From JAJDXW01 sp965214795 (GTDB taxonomy: Bacteria > Pseudomonadota > Gammaproteobacteria > HK1): a stretch of 64,000 nt of DNA. Positions 9,096 to 18,316 of the stretch are shown piece after piece (the first letter of the stretch is position 1; every line of letters starts with the position of its first letter). The notes under the pieces were generated by a model that saw only the letters and a program-made list of their open reading frames with translations, was not told the origin of the DNA and did not search any database. The DNA is taken from the NCBI GenBank assembly GCA_965214795.1, contig OZ243976.1:5084001-5148000 (forward strand), in the 5' to 3' direction. The position numbers and the translations under genes were made by a program.

Positions 9096-9518
9096 CTACC
9101 GGAGGTTGGCGCGGATACGCTCGGCGAGCCGGCCGATGGCGTCGAGGTCGCCCGGCCGCGGCTCCCAGTTGAAGAGGAGGCCGTCGTCCGCGCGGCGGGG
9201 GAGGACGTGGAAGTGGAAGTGGAACACGGACTGGCCGGCGGCCGGCCCGTTCGCCTGCATGAGGCTCAACCCGGGCGGATCGAGGGTCCGGCGCACCGCA
9301 TCGGCGACCCGGCGGGCGGCCGTGGCGGCGGCGGCGAGCGACCCGTCGTCCAACGCGAAGAGGTTCGGCGCGTGCACCTTGGGGATCACCAGGCAATGGC
9401 CCTCGTTCGCGGGGTTGATGTCCATGAACGAGAGGACCCGGTCGTCCTCGAGCAGCTTGAACGACGGGATCTCCCCCGCCACGATGCGACAGAAGATGCA
9501 GTCCGGGTCGGCGTTCAT
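9096..9518 (-). CDS. HIT family hydrolase (histidine triad)
   Basis: A complete 140-residue protein. It begins MNADPDCIFCRIVAGEIPS, matching the zinc-binding CxxC start of Hint-type proteins. It carries DINPANEGHCLVIPK and the catalytic triad FHFHFHVLPR near residue 105. Such enzymes hydrolyse nucleoside phosphoramidates or dinucleotide polyphosphates. The ATG at 9518 was chosen because everything conserved begins there, although the frame is open much further upstream. The preceding gene on this strand ends 109 bases away. Confidence 0.92.
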   Translation of the reverse strand: MNADPDCIFCRIVAGEIPSFKLLEDDRVLSFMDINPANEGHCLVIPKVHAPNLFALDDGSLAAAATAARRVADAVRRTLDPPGLSLMQANGPAAGQSVFHFHFHVLPRRADDGLLFNWEPRPGDLDAIGRLAERIRANLR

Positions 9519-9627
9519 TCCTGGCCCTCCCTGAATCCCCGAAGGCGATCGGCCGGCCCGGCGCGGGCCCGCGCGGGCCGTTCCGAACCGGGTCACGCCG
9601 GACGGGGAAAGCCCCGAAACCCTCGCG

Positions 9628-10317
9628 TCACCCCAGCACGAGGCCGGGCAGCGGGTCGAGGGTCTCGACCTCGACCTCGGGGGGGTCGGGGAGCCGCTCC
9701 CGGCCCTGCCCGAAGCGGTTGACCCAGACGACGCGGAACCCGAACGTCGCCGCCCCCGCCGCATCCCAGGCGTTCGACGAGAGAAAGCAGACCGCTTCCC
9801 GCCGCACCCCGAGCCGGTCGCAGGCGAGGCGGTACACGTCCGGGTGCGGCTTGTAGACCCGGACCTCGTCGACCGACAACACCGCGTCGAGCCGGCGCGC
9901 GAGGCCCGCGCCGGCGACCGCCGCATCCAGCATCTTGCGCGACCCGTTCGAGAGGACCGCAGTGCGCATGCCGCCGCCCCGAAGAGTGTCGAGCACCCCC
10001 GCGACCTCGGGATAGCACGCGAGCGAGCGGTACGCGTCGAGCAGGTCGCGGCGCAGCGTGTCGTCGTCCACCCCGGCTTCGTCGAGCGCGAAGTCGAGGG
10101 CGTCCGCGGTCACCTCCGCGAAGTCCGTCCAGCGGTGCATGAGGCTGCGGAGCCAAGTGTATTGAAGCTGCTTGGCGCGCCATGCCGCCGAGACCGCATC
10201 GGCCGCCGCCCCGAGCCGCGCGCGGTGCCGCCCCACCGCGGAGTGAACGTCGAAGAGGGTTCCGTAGGCATCGAAGACGCAGGCCTCGACACCCTCCAGC
10301 CGCGCGACGGCGGTCAC
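9628..10317 (-). CDS. Haloacid dehalogenase type II (HAD superfamily)
   Basis: A 229-residue HAD-fold hydrolase. Motif I is CVFDAYGTLFD near residue 12, with the nucleophilic Asp, motif II is LSNGS, motif III uses VYKPHPDVY, and motif IV is FLSSNAWDAAGA. The SSNAWD wording is the signature of L-2-haloacid dehalogenases, which hydrolyse short haloalkanoates, although physiological substrates may differ. The GTG start overlaps the TGA of the TANGO2-like gene (GTGA), implying translational coupling. Confidence 0.9.
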   Translation of the reverse strand: MTAVARLEGVEACVFDAYGTLFDVHSAVGRHRARLGAAADAVSAAWRAKQLQYTWLRSLMHRWTDFAEVTADALDFALDEAGVDDDTLRRDLLDAYRSLACYPEVAGVLDTLRGGGMRTAVLSNGSRKMLDAAVAGAGLARRLDAVLSVDEVRVYKPHPDVYRLACDRLGVRREAVCFLSSNAWDAAGAATFGFRVVWVNRFGQGRERLPDPPEVEVETLDPLPGLVLG

Positions 10318-11141
10318 GGCCGCAGCTCCTCGGTCGACCGGGTGGACCCGGCCGCGCGCGCCTTCCGCGCCCCCGCCGGCAGATCGAACGCCACCCGCCC
10401 CGTCTCGACCGCCCGCGCGTCGAAGCTCCGCTCCTCGAAGGCGACCGCGCCGTCTTCGTCGATCAGGAGCACCGTCGAGGAACGGGTGCCGTACACCTCG
10501 CCGCGAATGAACCGCGCGGAGTGTGCGCGTTCGAGCCCCGTTGCGCGCAGCTCCGCCTCCGGTGCGGGCTCGTCGTCGGCGAGGAGCGCGAACAGCTCCT
10601 CGGGCGCGAAGCCCGAATGGAGGAGCCGCCGGAACTCGACGAGCCCTCCCGTCACCTTGGGCCACCGCACGTTCAGGCGATCGTTGCCGAGCCCGTGGCA
10701 CCCGGGCGGAACCTCCATCGTGCGCTCGGCGCTGCGGTTGGTCACCCAGAAGAGATCGTCGCGGTCGGCGAGCAGCAGATTGAAGCCGCTGTAGCGGTCG
10801 GCCTCGCCCGCCGCTTCGCGCGCGTGGTCGCGCGCCGCAAGACGGCCCCGCAGGAAGTCCACCACCAGCCGGCCGCGCGACGGTGCACCCGGCCCCGGCG
10901 GGACCGAGCCGCGGTAGTTCGTGAGGGCCGCGAACCGCCCCGCCGCCGTCACCCCGAGCCACGTGCCGCCCGCCACGAGGTCCCGGCCGGCGAGGATGCG
11001 CCGCTCCCGGCCCACCGGACCCGGCTCCGCCTCCCACGGGGCGGCCGGCGCGGTCGGCCTCGCGTGGAACTCGTCGCGGTTGGCGGCGACGACGAGCGGA
11101 TAGCGGGGATGAGCCCGCCACGCAACGAAGACGAGGCACAC
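10314..11141 (-). CDS. TANGO2-like NRDE protein
   Basis: A 275-residue protein of the NRDE/TANGO2 family. It starts at a GTG with VCLVFVAWRAHPRYPLVVAA immediately followed by the NRDE motif. Other family marks are AGGTWLGV, FAALTNYR and a C-terminal RSSTVLLID. TANGO2 homologues are linked to acyl-CoA and lipid or haem handling, but the bacterial role is unproven. The start overlaps the stop of the acyl-CoA mutase gene (TAGTG) and the end overlaps the dehalogenase start. The three genes therefore form a tight operon, a context that fits a link to acyl-CoA metabolism. Confidence 0.85.
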   Translation of the reverse strand: MCLVFVAWRAHPRYPLVVAANRDEFHARPTAPAAPWEAEPGPVGRERRILAGRDLVAGGTWLGVTAAGRFAALTNYRGSVPPGPGAPSRGRLVVDFLRGRLAARDHAREAAGEADRYSGFNLLLADRDDLFWVTNRSAERTMEVPPGCHGLGNDRLNVRWPKVTGGLVEFRRLLHSGFAPEELFALLADDEPAPEAELRATGLERAHSARFIRGEVYGTRSSTVLLIDEDGAVAFEERSFDARAVETGRVAFDLPAGARKARAAGSTRSTEELRP

Positions 11142-14100
11142 TACAGGTTCCGCCGGTATTGGCCGCCGACCTCGAACAGGGCCTCGGTGATCTGCCCGAG
11201 GGAGCAGCACCGCACCGCGTCCATCAGCACCGCGAATGCGTTCTCGTCGCGGATGACCGCCTGACGGAGCCGGCCCAGCATCGCCGGGGCCTCGTCCGCA
11301 TGCCGTCCCTGGAAGGCGCGAAGCCGCTCGATCTGGCTTTCCTTCTCCCCCTCCGTCGACCGCGCGAGGGGGATCGTGGTCGCCTCCTCGTCCAGGGATT
11401 CCGGCCGGAGGAACGTGTTGACCCCGACGATGGGGAGGCTCCCGTCGTGCTTGCGCTGCTCGTAGTAGAGCGACTCGTCCTGGATCCGGCCGCGCTGGTA
11501 GCCGGTCTCCATCGCCCCGAGCACGCCGCCGCGTTCGGACAGGCGCTCGAACTCCCGGAGCACCGCCTCTTCCACGAGATCGGTCAGCTCCTCGATGACG
11601 AAGGAGCCCTGGTTCGGGTTCTCGGTCCTGGCGAGCCCCCATTCCCGGTTGATGACGAGTTGGATCGCGACCGCCCGCCGCACGCTCTCCTCGGTCGGGG
11701 TGGTGATCGCCTCGTCGTAGGCGTTCGTGTGAAGGCTGTTGCAATGGTCGTAGGTCCCGATGAGGGCCTGGAGGGTGGTGCGGATGTCGTTGAACTCGAT
11801 CTCCTGCGCGTGGAGGGAGCGGCCGGAGGTCTGGATGTGGTACTTGAGCTTCTGGCTGCGCTCGTTCGCCCCGTACTTCTCGCGCATCGCCACGGCCCAG
11901 ATCCGCCGCGCCACGCGCCCGAGCACGGAGTACTCCGGGCAGAGCCCGTTCGAGAAGAAGAACGAGAAGTTGGGTGCGAAATCGTCGATGCGCATGCCCC
12001 GCGCGAGGTACGCCTCGACGTAGGTGAAGCCGTTCGCGAGGGTGAAGGCGAGCTGGCTGATGGGGTTCGCGCCCGCCTCCGCGATGTGGTAGCCCGAGAT
12101 CGACACCGAGTAGAAGTTCCGCACCCGGTGCCGGGTGAAGTACTCCTGGATGTCGCCCATGACCTTGAGGCTGAACTCGGTCGAGAAGATGCAGGTGTTC
12201 TGCCCCTGGTCCTCCTTGAGGATGTCCGCCTGCACCGTCCCCCGCACCCGTTCGAGGGTGGACGCGCGCACCGCCGCCGCCTCCTCCGCATCGGGCGGGC
12301 GCCCCCGCTCCGCCTCGAAAGCGGCGGTCTGCTGGTCGATCGCGGTGTTGAGGAACATCGCGAGGATGGTGGGTGCGGGGCCGTTGATGGTCATCGACAC
12401 CGAGGTGGCGGGATCACAGAGGTCGAACCCGCCGTAGAGCACCTTCATGTCGTCGAGGGTCGCGATCGAGACCCCCGAGTTCCCGACCTTCCCGTAGATG
12501 TCGGGGCGGTGGTCGGGGTCGTACCCGTAGAGGGTGACGGAGTCGAACGCGGTGGAGAGCCGCTTCGCCGCGGAGTGCCGCGAGAGGTAGTGGAAGCGCT
12601 CGTTCGTGCGGGCCGCGTCGCCCTCCCCCGCGAACATGCGAAGGGGGTCCTCGCCCTCGCGCTTGAAAGGGAACACCCCGGCCGTGAACGGGAACCGCCC
12701 CGGCACGTTCTCGCGCATGAGCCAGGCGAGGAGATCGCCCTCGTCGCGGTAGCGCGGCAGGGAGACCCTGGGGACCCGATTCCCGGAGAGGGTGGTATGG
12801 GTGAGGGCGGTGCGGATCGTCCGCCCGCCGGCCTGCACCTCGTGCTCGTCGCCCGAATACGCTTCGCGGAGCGCCGGCCAGCCGTCGAGGAGGGTGCGCG
12901 CCTCGGCGGCGAGGGACGCCTCGCGCTCGGCGGCGAGGGACGCGAGGGCCTCCGACGCCGAGGCGCCGGGGGACCGCGGTCCGGGATCGGCGGCAATGGC
13001 CGATGCGGACCCGGAGGCGGCGTCCAGCATCCTTGCCGCCTCGCGAAGCTGCTGCCGTTCGCGCGCGAGCGCCGACTGGGCCTCTACACGCGCCCGCCAC
13101 CCCCGCACCGTCTCCGCGACCTCGGCGAGGTAGCGCACCCGCCGGGGAGGCACGATCGCGGCCGCCCGGGTGGAGACCCGGACCTCCACGAGCGGGAGAC
13201 GGCTCTCCCCCCAGCCGTCCACCGCGCCGGCGCACCCGTTCTCCCGAAGCGCGGCGAGGACCCCCCCGAAGAGCGCGGTCACCCCGTCGTCGTTGAACCG
13301 CGAGGCGATGGTGCCGTAGACCGGCAGGGACTCCGGCGCCGCCGCTCCGGCGATTCCCCGGTTGCGGGCGAACTGCTTGCGCACGTCGCGCAGCGCGTCC
13401 GCCGCCCCCTTGCGGTCGAACTTGTTGATGGCGACGACGTCCGCGAAGTCGAGCATGTCGATCTTCTCGAGCTGGCTCGCCGCCCCGAACTCCGGGGTCA
13501 TCACGTAGAGGCTCGCGTCGACGAGCGGGGCGAGGGCCGCGTCGCCCTGCCCGATCCCGGAGGTTTCGACGATCACGAGGTCGAACCCGGCGAGCCGGAC
13601 CGCGGCAAGCACCTCCGGCAGCGCGGCGGGGATTTCCTGCCCCGAGGCGCGCGTCGCGAGCGACCGCATGTAGATGCCAGGGTGGCCGATTGCGTTCATG
13701 CGGATGCGGTCGCCGAGGAGGGCGCCCCCGGTCCGCCGCCGGGTGGGGTCCGCGGCGACGATCGCGATGCGCAGGCGGTCCCCGAACGCGAGGCGCGCCC
13801 GGCGCACGAGCTCGTCCGTCACCGACGACTTGCCGGAGCCCCCGGTTCCGGTGATGCCGAGGACGGGCGTGGCCGGGCGGCCCCGTCCGAGGGCCGCGAG
13901 CGCGCGCGCGTCGAAGCGCCCGCGCTCGATGCAGGTGACGGCGCGGGCGAGCGCCCCGAAGTCGCCGGCGCGAACGTCGTCCCACGACACGTGGAGCGAG
14001 CTCGCGTCGAGCGCTCCCCGCGCCCGCTCGAACACATCGTCCATCATCCCCTGAAGACCCATCCGCTGGCCGTCCTCCGGGGTGTAGATGCGGGTGATGC

Positions 14101-14503
14101 CGTACTCGTGGAGTTCGCGCACCTCCTCCGGCACGATGACCCCGCCGCCGCCGCCGAAGATCCGCACGTGCCCCGCCCCCCGCTCGCGGAGCATGTCCAG
14201 CATGTACCGGAAGTACTCGAGGTGCCCGCCCTGGTAGGAGCTGACCGCAACCGCGTGCACGTCCTCGTGGATGGCGGCGGTCACCACCTCGTCGACGGCG
14301 CGATTGTGTCCGAGGTGGACCACCTCCGCTCCCGACCCCTGGAGGAGGCGCCGCATGACGTTGATCGCCGCGTCGTGGCCGTCGAAGAGGCTCGCGGCGG
14401 TGACGAAGCGAAGGGGGAACGCGGGCTCGTCCGCAGCGTGGGCGGCGTCTTCGGAAGTCCGGAAGTCGAGGGCGGGCTCGGCCATGGCGGGCGGGGTCGG
14501 CAT
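11141..14503 (-). CDS. icmF: Fused isobutyryl-CoA mutase IcmF (B12-dependent)
   Basis: A 1120-residue fusion with the IcmF domain order. The cobalamin-binding domain comes first, with DGHDAAIN at ~41-48 and FGGGGGVIVPEE. A MeaB-like G-protein chaperone domain follows, with P-loop GITGTGGSGKSS near 215-226 and NKFD. The large acyl-CoA mutase TIM barrel comes last, including NGPAPTILAMFLNTAID and FYSVSISGYHIAEAGANP. IcmF interconverts isobutyryl-CoA and n-butyryl-CoA, and some forms use pivalyl- or isovaleryl-CoA. This suits the branched-chain acyl-CoA genes at 27-41 kb. The start is the ATG of MPTPPAMAEP; a second ATG at 14485 is possible. All key segments appear intact. It is translationally coupled to the TANGO2-like gene. 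Confidence 0.93.
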   Translation of the reverse strand: MPTPPAMAEPALDFRTSEDAAHAADEPAFPLRFVTAASLFDGHDAAINVMRRLLQGSGAEVVHLGHNRAVDEVVTAAIHEDVHAVAVSSYQGGHLEYFRYMLDMLRERGAGHVRIFGGGGGVIVPEEVRELHEYGITRIYTPEDGQRMGLQGMMDDVFERARGALDASSLHVSWDDVRAGDFGALARAVTCIERGRFDARALAALGRGRPATPVLGITGTGGSGKSSVTDELVRRARLAFGDRLRIAIVAADPTRRRTGGALLGDRIRMNAIGHPGIYMRSLATRASGQEIPAALPEVLAAVRLAGFDLVIVETSGIGQGDAALAPLVDASLYVMTPEFGAASQLEKIDMLDFADVVAINKFDRKGAADALRDVRKQFARNRGIAGAAAPESLPVYGTIASRFNDDGVTALFGGVLAALRENGCAGAVDGWGESRLPLVEVRVSTRAAAIVPPRRVRYLAEVAETVRGWRARVEAQSALARERQQLREAARMLDAASGSASAIAADPGPRSPGASASEALASLAAEREASLAAEARTLLDGWPALREAYSGDEHEVQAGGRTIRTALTHTTLSGNRVPRVSLPRYRDEGDLLAWLMRENVPGRFPFTAGVFPFKREGEDPLRMFAGEGDAARTNERFHYLSRHSAAKRLSTAFDSVTLYGYDPDHRPDIYGKVGNSGVSIATLDDMKVLYGGFDLCDPATSVSMTINGPAPTILAMFLNTAIDQQTAAFEAERGRPPDAEEAAAVRASTLERVRGTVQADILKEDQGQNTCIFSTEFSLKVMGDIQEYFTRHRVRNFYSVSISGYHIAEAGANPISQLAFTLANGFTYVEAYLARGMRIDDFAPNFSFFFSNGLCPEYSVLGRVARRIWAVAMREKYGANERSQKLKYHIQTSGRSLHAQEIEFNDIRTTLQALIGTYDHCNSLHTNAYDEAITTPTEESVRRAVAIQLVINREWGLARTENPNQGSFVIEELTDLVEEAVLREFERLSERGGVLGAMETGYQRGRIQDESLYYEQRKHDGSLPIVGVNTFLRPESLDEEATTIPLARSTEGEKESQIERLRAFQGRHADEAPAMLGRLRQAVIRDENAFAVLMDAVRCCSLGQITEALFEVGGQYRRNL

Positions 14504-14670
14504 CGCTCGGGTGGATGCGGAACGGTACGCAACCCGCCCCCCTTCGTCAATTTTCCGGACCCGTCCACCCCGGCCGACGAACGCCCCGCCGGTCCCGTGC
14601 GACGTACCCGTCGCCAGGAGGTCGCCAAGTCGTCGCCAGGTCGTCGCCGCCTCCCGGGGGACGCCCTCCC

Positions 14671-15370
14671 CTAATGTTCGCGAAGCTCGGACGCCTGGAC
14701 CGCCGCGCTCGCGCCGCCCCGCACCCGGCCCGTGATCCACACCCCGAGCACGGTCGCGAGATAGGGGAGCGCCAGCAGGACGTCGTGCGGGACCACGGCG
14801 CTCAGGTGAAGCTGCAGGCGGATCCCGGCCGCCCCGACGAGGCTGAAGAAGGCCGCGGCCAGCGCCCCGCCGAACGGATGGCCGCCGCCGAAGATGGCCG
14901 CCGCGAAGCCCATGAAGCCCCGCCCGGCGGTCATGTTCTGAGCGAAGAGAGGTGACGTACACGAGAATGAGGGAGGCGATGAAGTTGCCCATCAACGTGG
15001 TGATCACCTCGTCCGCCCCGGAGCGAAGACGGAGGTAACCGGGCCAGAGCGCCCAGAGCGCTCCCCCCGCCATGGCCGCCGCGAAACCGAGCGGAACGAC
15101 GATCGCGCCGATGTAGAACTGGCCCTGGGCGCCGATGTTGAAGAAGCCGCAACGGAAGGAAACGGCCACCCCGGTGGCGGTGATGAACAGGGGCAGGGCC
15201 CAGCGCAGGCTCTGCTCTCCCGCGCCGGGGCGCAGGAACGCACCCTCGAGGATGCTGTCGTACATCACGAGCGCCGGGTAGCCGGCGAGCTCGAAGAGTA
15301 GTCCGCACAGGGCCAGCGACGCCGCGACGAAGAACGCGGCGCGCGCGACCGCGGCGGCTCTACCGCGCAC
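14671..15370 (-). pseudogene. Collapsed ABC permease: N-part of permease 1 joined to C-part of permease 2
   Basis: From 15370 the translation matches a YufP-like permease of BMP (nucleoside-type) importers: transmembrane segments, then GFFNIGAQGQFYIGA, and GADEVITTLMGNFIASLILV. At about 14945-14960 it breaks. In another frame the sequence resumes with QNMTAGRGFMGFAAAIFGGG and VPHDVLLALPYLATVLGVW. That is the end of the partner permease (YufQ type), not of YufP. A deletion of roughly 1.2 kb, with a frame change, has fused the two permease genes. The importer therefore lacks a working membrane channel here although its ATPase and binding protein remain. The frame start (GTG) lies 4 bases after the ATPase stop. 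Confidence 0.78.
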
Positions 15371-15373
15371 GGT

Positions 15374-17035
15374 TCACCGGGCCGCGGACCCGAGCGCGGA
15401 CCCGGGCGCGGACCCGGCCGCGAGCCCGGTCATGGCGCGGCCGATCCCGGCCATGTCGTAGGGCGGCGAGAACTCGCCCGCGATCCTTCCCGACAGCATC
15501 ACCAGCAGGCGATCGGCGATGTCGAACAGCTCATCGAGGTCGGACGAGATGAGCAGGACCCCGCAGCCGCGCCCCCGGGCCGAACGCAGGGCCTGCCACA
15601 CGAACGCGGTCGCGCCGATGTCGAGCCCGCGGGTGGGCTGCGCGGCGACGAGGAGGCGCGCTTCGTCGTCGAGCTCCCGGGCGAGGATGACCTTCTGGGC
15701 ATTTCCGCCGGAGAGCGAACCGCCCGGTTGGTCCGGCGTGGCGAAGTCAACGCCCCAGGCGCGAAGGGCGCGGACACACCGGCCCCGCAGCACCGACGGG
15801 CGAATCGGGGCGAGCAGGGGCCGTCGCACCAGCGCTCCCGCCGACCAGTTCTCCCACAGCGCGCTCGTCAGGCTCAACCCCTCGGCGTTGCGGTCGAAGG
15901 GAATGATGCGAAGGCCGAGGGTCCGGCGCCGGATGACCCCGGCGGTGGTGACCGGGGCGCCGCCGAGCCGGATCTCGCCGCCCGCGAGCGCCGCGAGACC
16001 GGCGATCGCCCGCACCAGGGTGTGCTGCCCGTTGCCCTCGACCCCGGCCACGCCGACGATCTCGCCTCGTTCCACCTCGAGCGAGAGGTCGTCGAGGGCC
16101 GGGCCCTGCGCGTGATCGGTGGTGCTCACCGCGGCGAGCCGAAGCACCGCTTCGCGCCGCTCGGGACCCGGCCGCGAGATTCGCCCGACGGTCGCCCCGG
16201 TGCTCGCGACTTCGACCCGCGTCCCCTCTGTCCCCCCTGTTCCCCCGGTCCCCCCGGTCCCGACCGCCGCCTCCCGATCGGATTGGCGGAGCGTCTCCCC
16301 ACCGGCGGTGCCGATGATCATCTCCCCCACTCCCGCCGGCTCCAGCCTCTCCTTCGCGGTCGGTCCCGCGACGAGCCGTCCTCCGCGCAGCACCGTGACG
16401 GTCTCGGCGACCGCGAACACCTCGCGGATCTTGTGCAGGATCAGGATGACGGTGACCCCGCGCCCGGCCAGCCGGCGGAGCCGGCGGAAGAGGGTGTCGA
16501 TCCCGGGCGGCGGCAGGACCGCCGTCGGCTCATCGAGGATCAGGACTTTCGCATCGGTGACGAGGGCGCGCGCGATCTCCACCCCCTGCCGGGTCTCGAT
16601 CGGCAGGTCCCGGATCCGGCGCCGCGGGTCGACGTCAATGTCCAGCGATCGCAGGTGGGCGCTCCATCGCCGGTGGGACCGGCGCCGGGTGAACACCCCG
16701 AGCCCTCCCCCGGCGCCGAACTCGAGCGCTTCCGCGACCGTGAACGACGGCGGCAGTGCGAAGCTCTGATGGACGAGCTCGACTCCCGCCGCCCGAGCCT
16801 CGGCGACTCGTCCGAGACGGACCTCCCGGCCGTGGACCGACAGCGCGCCCGCGTCGGGGCGTACCAGACCGGCCGCGGCCCGGGCGAACGTGGTCTTGCC
16901 GGCTCCGTTCTGGCCGACGAGCGCGTGGACGCGGCCCGCTTCCAGATCGAACCCCACTTCCGCGAGGGCCGTCACCTCTCCGTAGGTAACGCGGATGCCG
17001 CGACATCGAAGCGCCGGCGGACGCGATTCGGCCAT
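15374..17035 (-). CDS. BMP-type ABC importer ATPase with two ABC domains (YufO-like)
   Basis: A 553-residue double ABC protein. Domain 1 has GQNGAGKTTFARA and LDEPTAVLPPPGIDTLF. Domain 2 has GVEGNGQHTLVRAIAG, SLSGGNAQKVILAREL and AAQPTRGLDIGA. This is the usual layout for sugar and BMP nucleoside importers, where the domain-2 P-loop is degenerate. The linker between the domains carries a short (Gly-Thr)-type repeat (TGGTGGTGGT) coded by C-rich DNA near 16215-16260, absent from family members I know. It sits between the BMP binding protein and the permease remnant in the normal gene order. Since the permeases are deleted, the ATPase probably has no partner here. Confidence 0.9.
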   Translation of the reverse strand: MAESRPPALRCRGIRVTYGEVTALAEVGFDLEAGRVHALVGQNGAGKTTFARAAAGLVRPDAGALSVHGREVRLGRVAEARAAGVELVHQSFALPPSFTVAEALEFGAGGGLGVFTRRRSHRRWSAHLRSLDIDVDPRRRIRDLPIETRQGVEIARALVTDAKVLILDEPTAVLPPPGIDTLFRRLRRLAGRGVTVILILHKIREVFAVAETVTVLRGGRLVAGPTAKERLEPAGVGEMIIGTAGGETLRQSDREAAVGTGGTGGTGGTEGTRVEVASTGATVGRISRPGPERREAVLRLAAVSTTDHAQGPALDDLSLEVERGEIVGVAGVEGNGQHTLVRAIAGLAALAGGEIRLGGAPVTTAGVIRRRTLGLRIIPFDRNAEGLSLTSALWENWSAGALVRRPLLAPIRPSVLRGRCVRALRAWGVDFATPDQPGGSLSGGNAQKVILARELDDEARLLVAAQPTRGLDIGATAFVWQALRSARGRGCGVLLISSDLDELFDIADRLLVMLSGRIAGEFSPPYDMAGIGRAMTGLAAGSAPGSALGSAAR

Positions 17036-17094
17036 CGGATCCCGCCGATCCCGGGCCGCGCCCCTTCGCGGCGCGCCCTCCCGCCCGCGCGGAC

Positions 17095-18168
17095 TCAGAT
17101 GGACGTGTCGAACGGAACCTCGATCGATCCGTCGAGGATCCCGGCCTTCGCGGCCTCCACGCTCGGCCAAGCCTCCGCGGCCCTCGCGACGACCTCGCTC
17201 GGACCCCGCTCCTGGTACAGCGGAGAGAGAATGAAGTCGATGACACCCGTGCCGAGGCCCGTCGGAACGTGTCTTCCTCCGGCCCAGTCCGGGCCGAGCG
17301 CCTCGCTCACCTCGTTGTGCAGCGACTGCCCGAAGTCGAGGCTGACGATCCCGATGACCGAGGCGGGGCCGAGAGGGTACTGGGCCGGATCCAGGGCGCT
17401 GACCATGCGGCCCGGGACCTCGTTGGCCACCTGAATGATCCCCCCGTCGGTGGCCGCGGAATCGGTCTGGATGTAGTCGATCCCGTCGAGGAACATCTGG
17501 CCCGCGATCTCGTAGCCCTTGGCCGGATCCTGGAACGAACCCGCGAAGGCGGCGGTGACGGTCGCATCCGGGTCGACCGAGTGCACCCCTGCCTTGAGCG
17601 CATTGAAGTCCGCGTTGAGGGGCGGGATGCTGATCCCCCCGATGTAGCCGATCTTTCCCGTCTGCGAGACCCGGGCCGCGAAGATCCCGGAGAGATAGCA
17701 GCCGAGATAGTAGTCGTAGGACACGGTCACGAGGTTGGGGATCGGCGGGTCCGCCGGATCGCCGAAGAGGTGGATCCAGCGGGTGTCCGGATAGGACGGA
17801 GCGACGGCCTTGAACGCCTCCGCGATGACCGGAAACGTCGCGACGACGTGCGACGCGCCCGTATCGCCGAGGGTGCGAAGGACGGTCTCGAAGGTCGCCG
17901 CGTCCTGAGCGTAGATCGCGCGGCTCTCGAAGCCCCGCGCCTCGGCGAGCAGGGCGAGCTTGCCGAGCATGGAATCGATCGGGCCGCTGTCGCCCGCGGC
18001 CTGGGTGTGGACGAGGGCGACCAGGCCGGTTCCCGCCCGCGCGGCGAGGGGCGCCATGCCGCCCGTCGAGGCCAGCGCGGATGCCCCCGCCGCCGCGGCG
18101 ATGAGCCGGCGGCGGCTGAACCGCGTCGACCCGAGGGGACGTTTCTCCGGTTTCGATGGATTGGACAT
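17095..18168 (-). CDS. BMP family substrate-binding protein
   Basis: A 357-residue periplasmic binding protein starting at an ATG behind GGGAG. The leader SRRRLIAAAAGASALA has twin arginines and a hydrophobic stretch, suggesting Tat export; there is no lipobox cysteine. The mature part matches BMP/PnrA proteins (AEARGFESRAIYAQD, GYIGGISIPPLNADFNALKAG, IQTDSAATDGG). The family captures nucleosides or related compounds for an ABC importer. The ATPase gene follows 59 bases downstream, and the permeases beyond it are broken. Confidence 0.88.
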   Translation of the reverse strand: MSNPSKPEKRPLGSTRFSRRRLIAAAAGASALASTGGMAPLAARAGTGLVALVHTQAAGDSGPIDSMLGKLALLAEARGFESRAIYAQDAATFETVLRTLGDTGASHVVATFPVIAEAFKAVAPSYPDTRWIHLFGDPADPPIPNLVTVSYDYYLGCYLSGIFAARVSQTGKIGYIGGISIPPLNADFNALKAGVHSVDPDATVTAAFAGSFQDPAKGYEIAGQMFLDGIDYIQTDSAATDGGIIQVANEVPGRMVSALDPAQYPLGPASVIGIVSLDFGQSLHNEVSEALGPDWAGGRHVPTGLGTGVIDFILSPLYQERGPSEVVARAAEAWPSVEAAKAGILDGSIEVPFDTSI

Positions 18169-18316
18169 GAGAGAGCTCCCTTTTCGCTGGCGGCGGCCGA
18201 CGACCGCCGGAGGTTCGGCTTTCGATGGCCCGCGGCAGGGAGGCCGCGGAGGGAAGACCCGCGTCCGGAGAACGGAGACGTGAGACGCGGGCGGCCGGAG
18301 AACGGGCGGCCGGCGG

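Noticed and set aside
7185..9172. Two ~620-660 codon frames on both strands over the ABC and dehydrogenase genes
   Set aside because: Low-complexity shadow frames spanning two real genes; no motif.
11159..14674. 1171-codon plus-strand open frame
   Set aside because: Antisense shadow of icmF caused by high GC; the translation is Arg/Gly/Glu-rich without any family motif.
16215..16262. C-rich run in the YufO-like ATPase gene as a frameshift site
   Set aside because: The frame stays open and both ABC domains are in the same frame; it encodes a Gly-Thr linker repeat.
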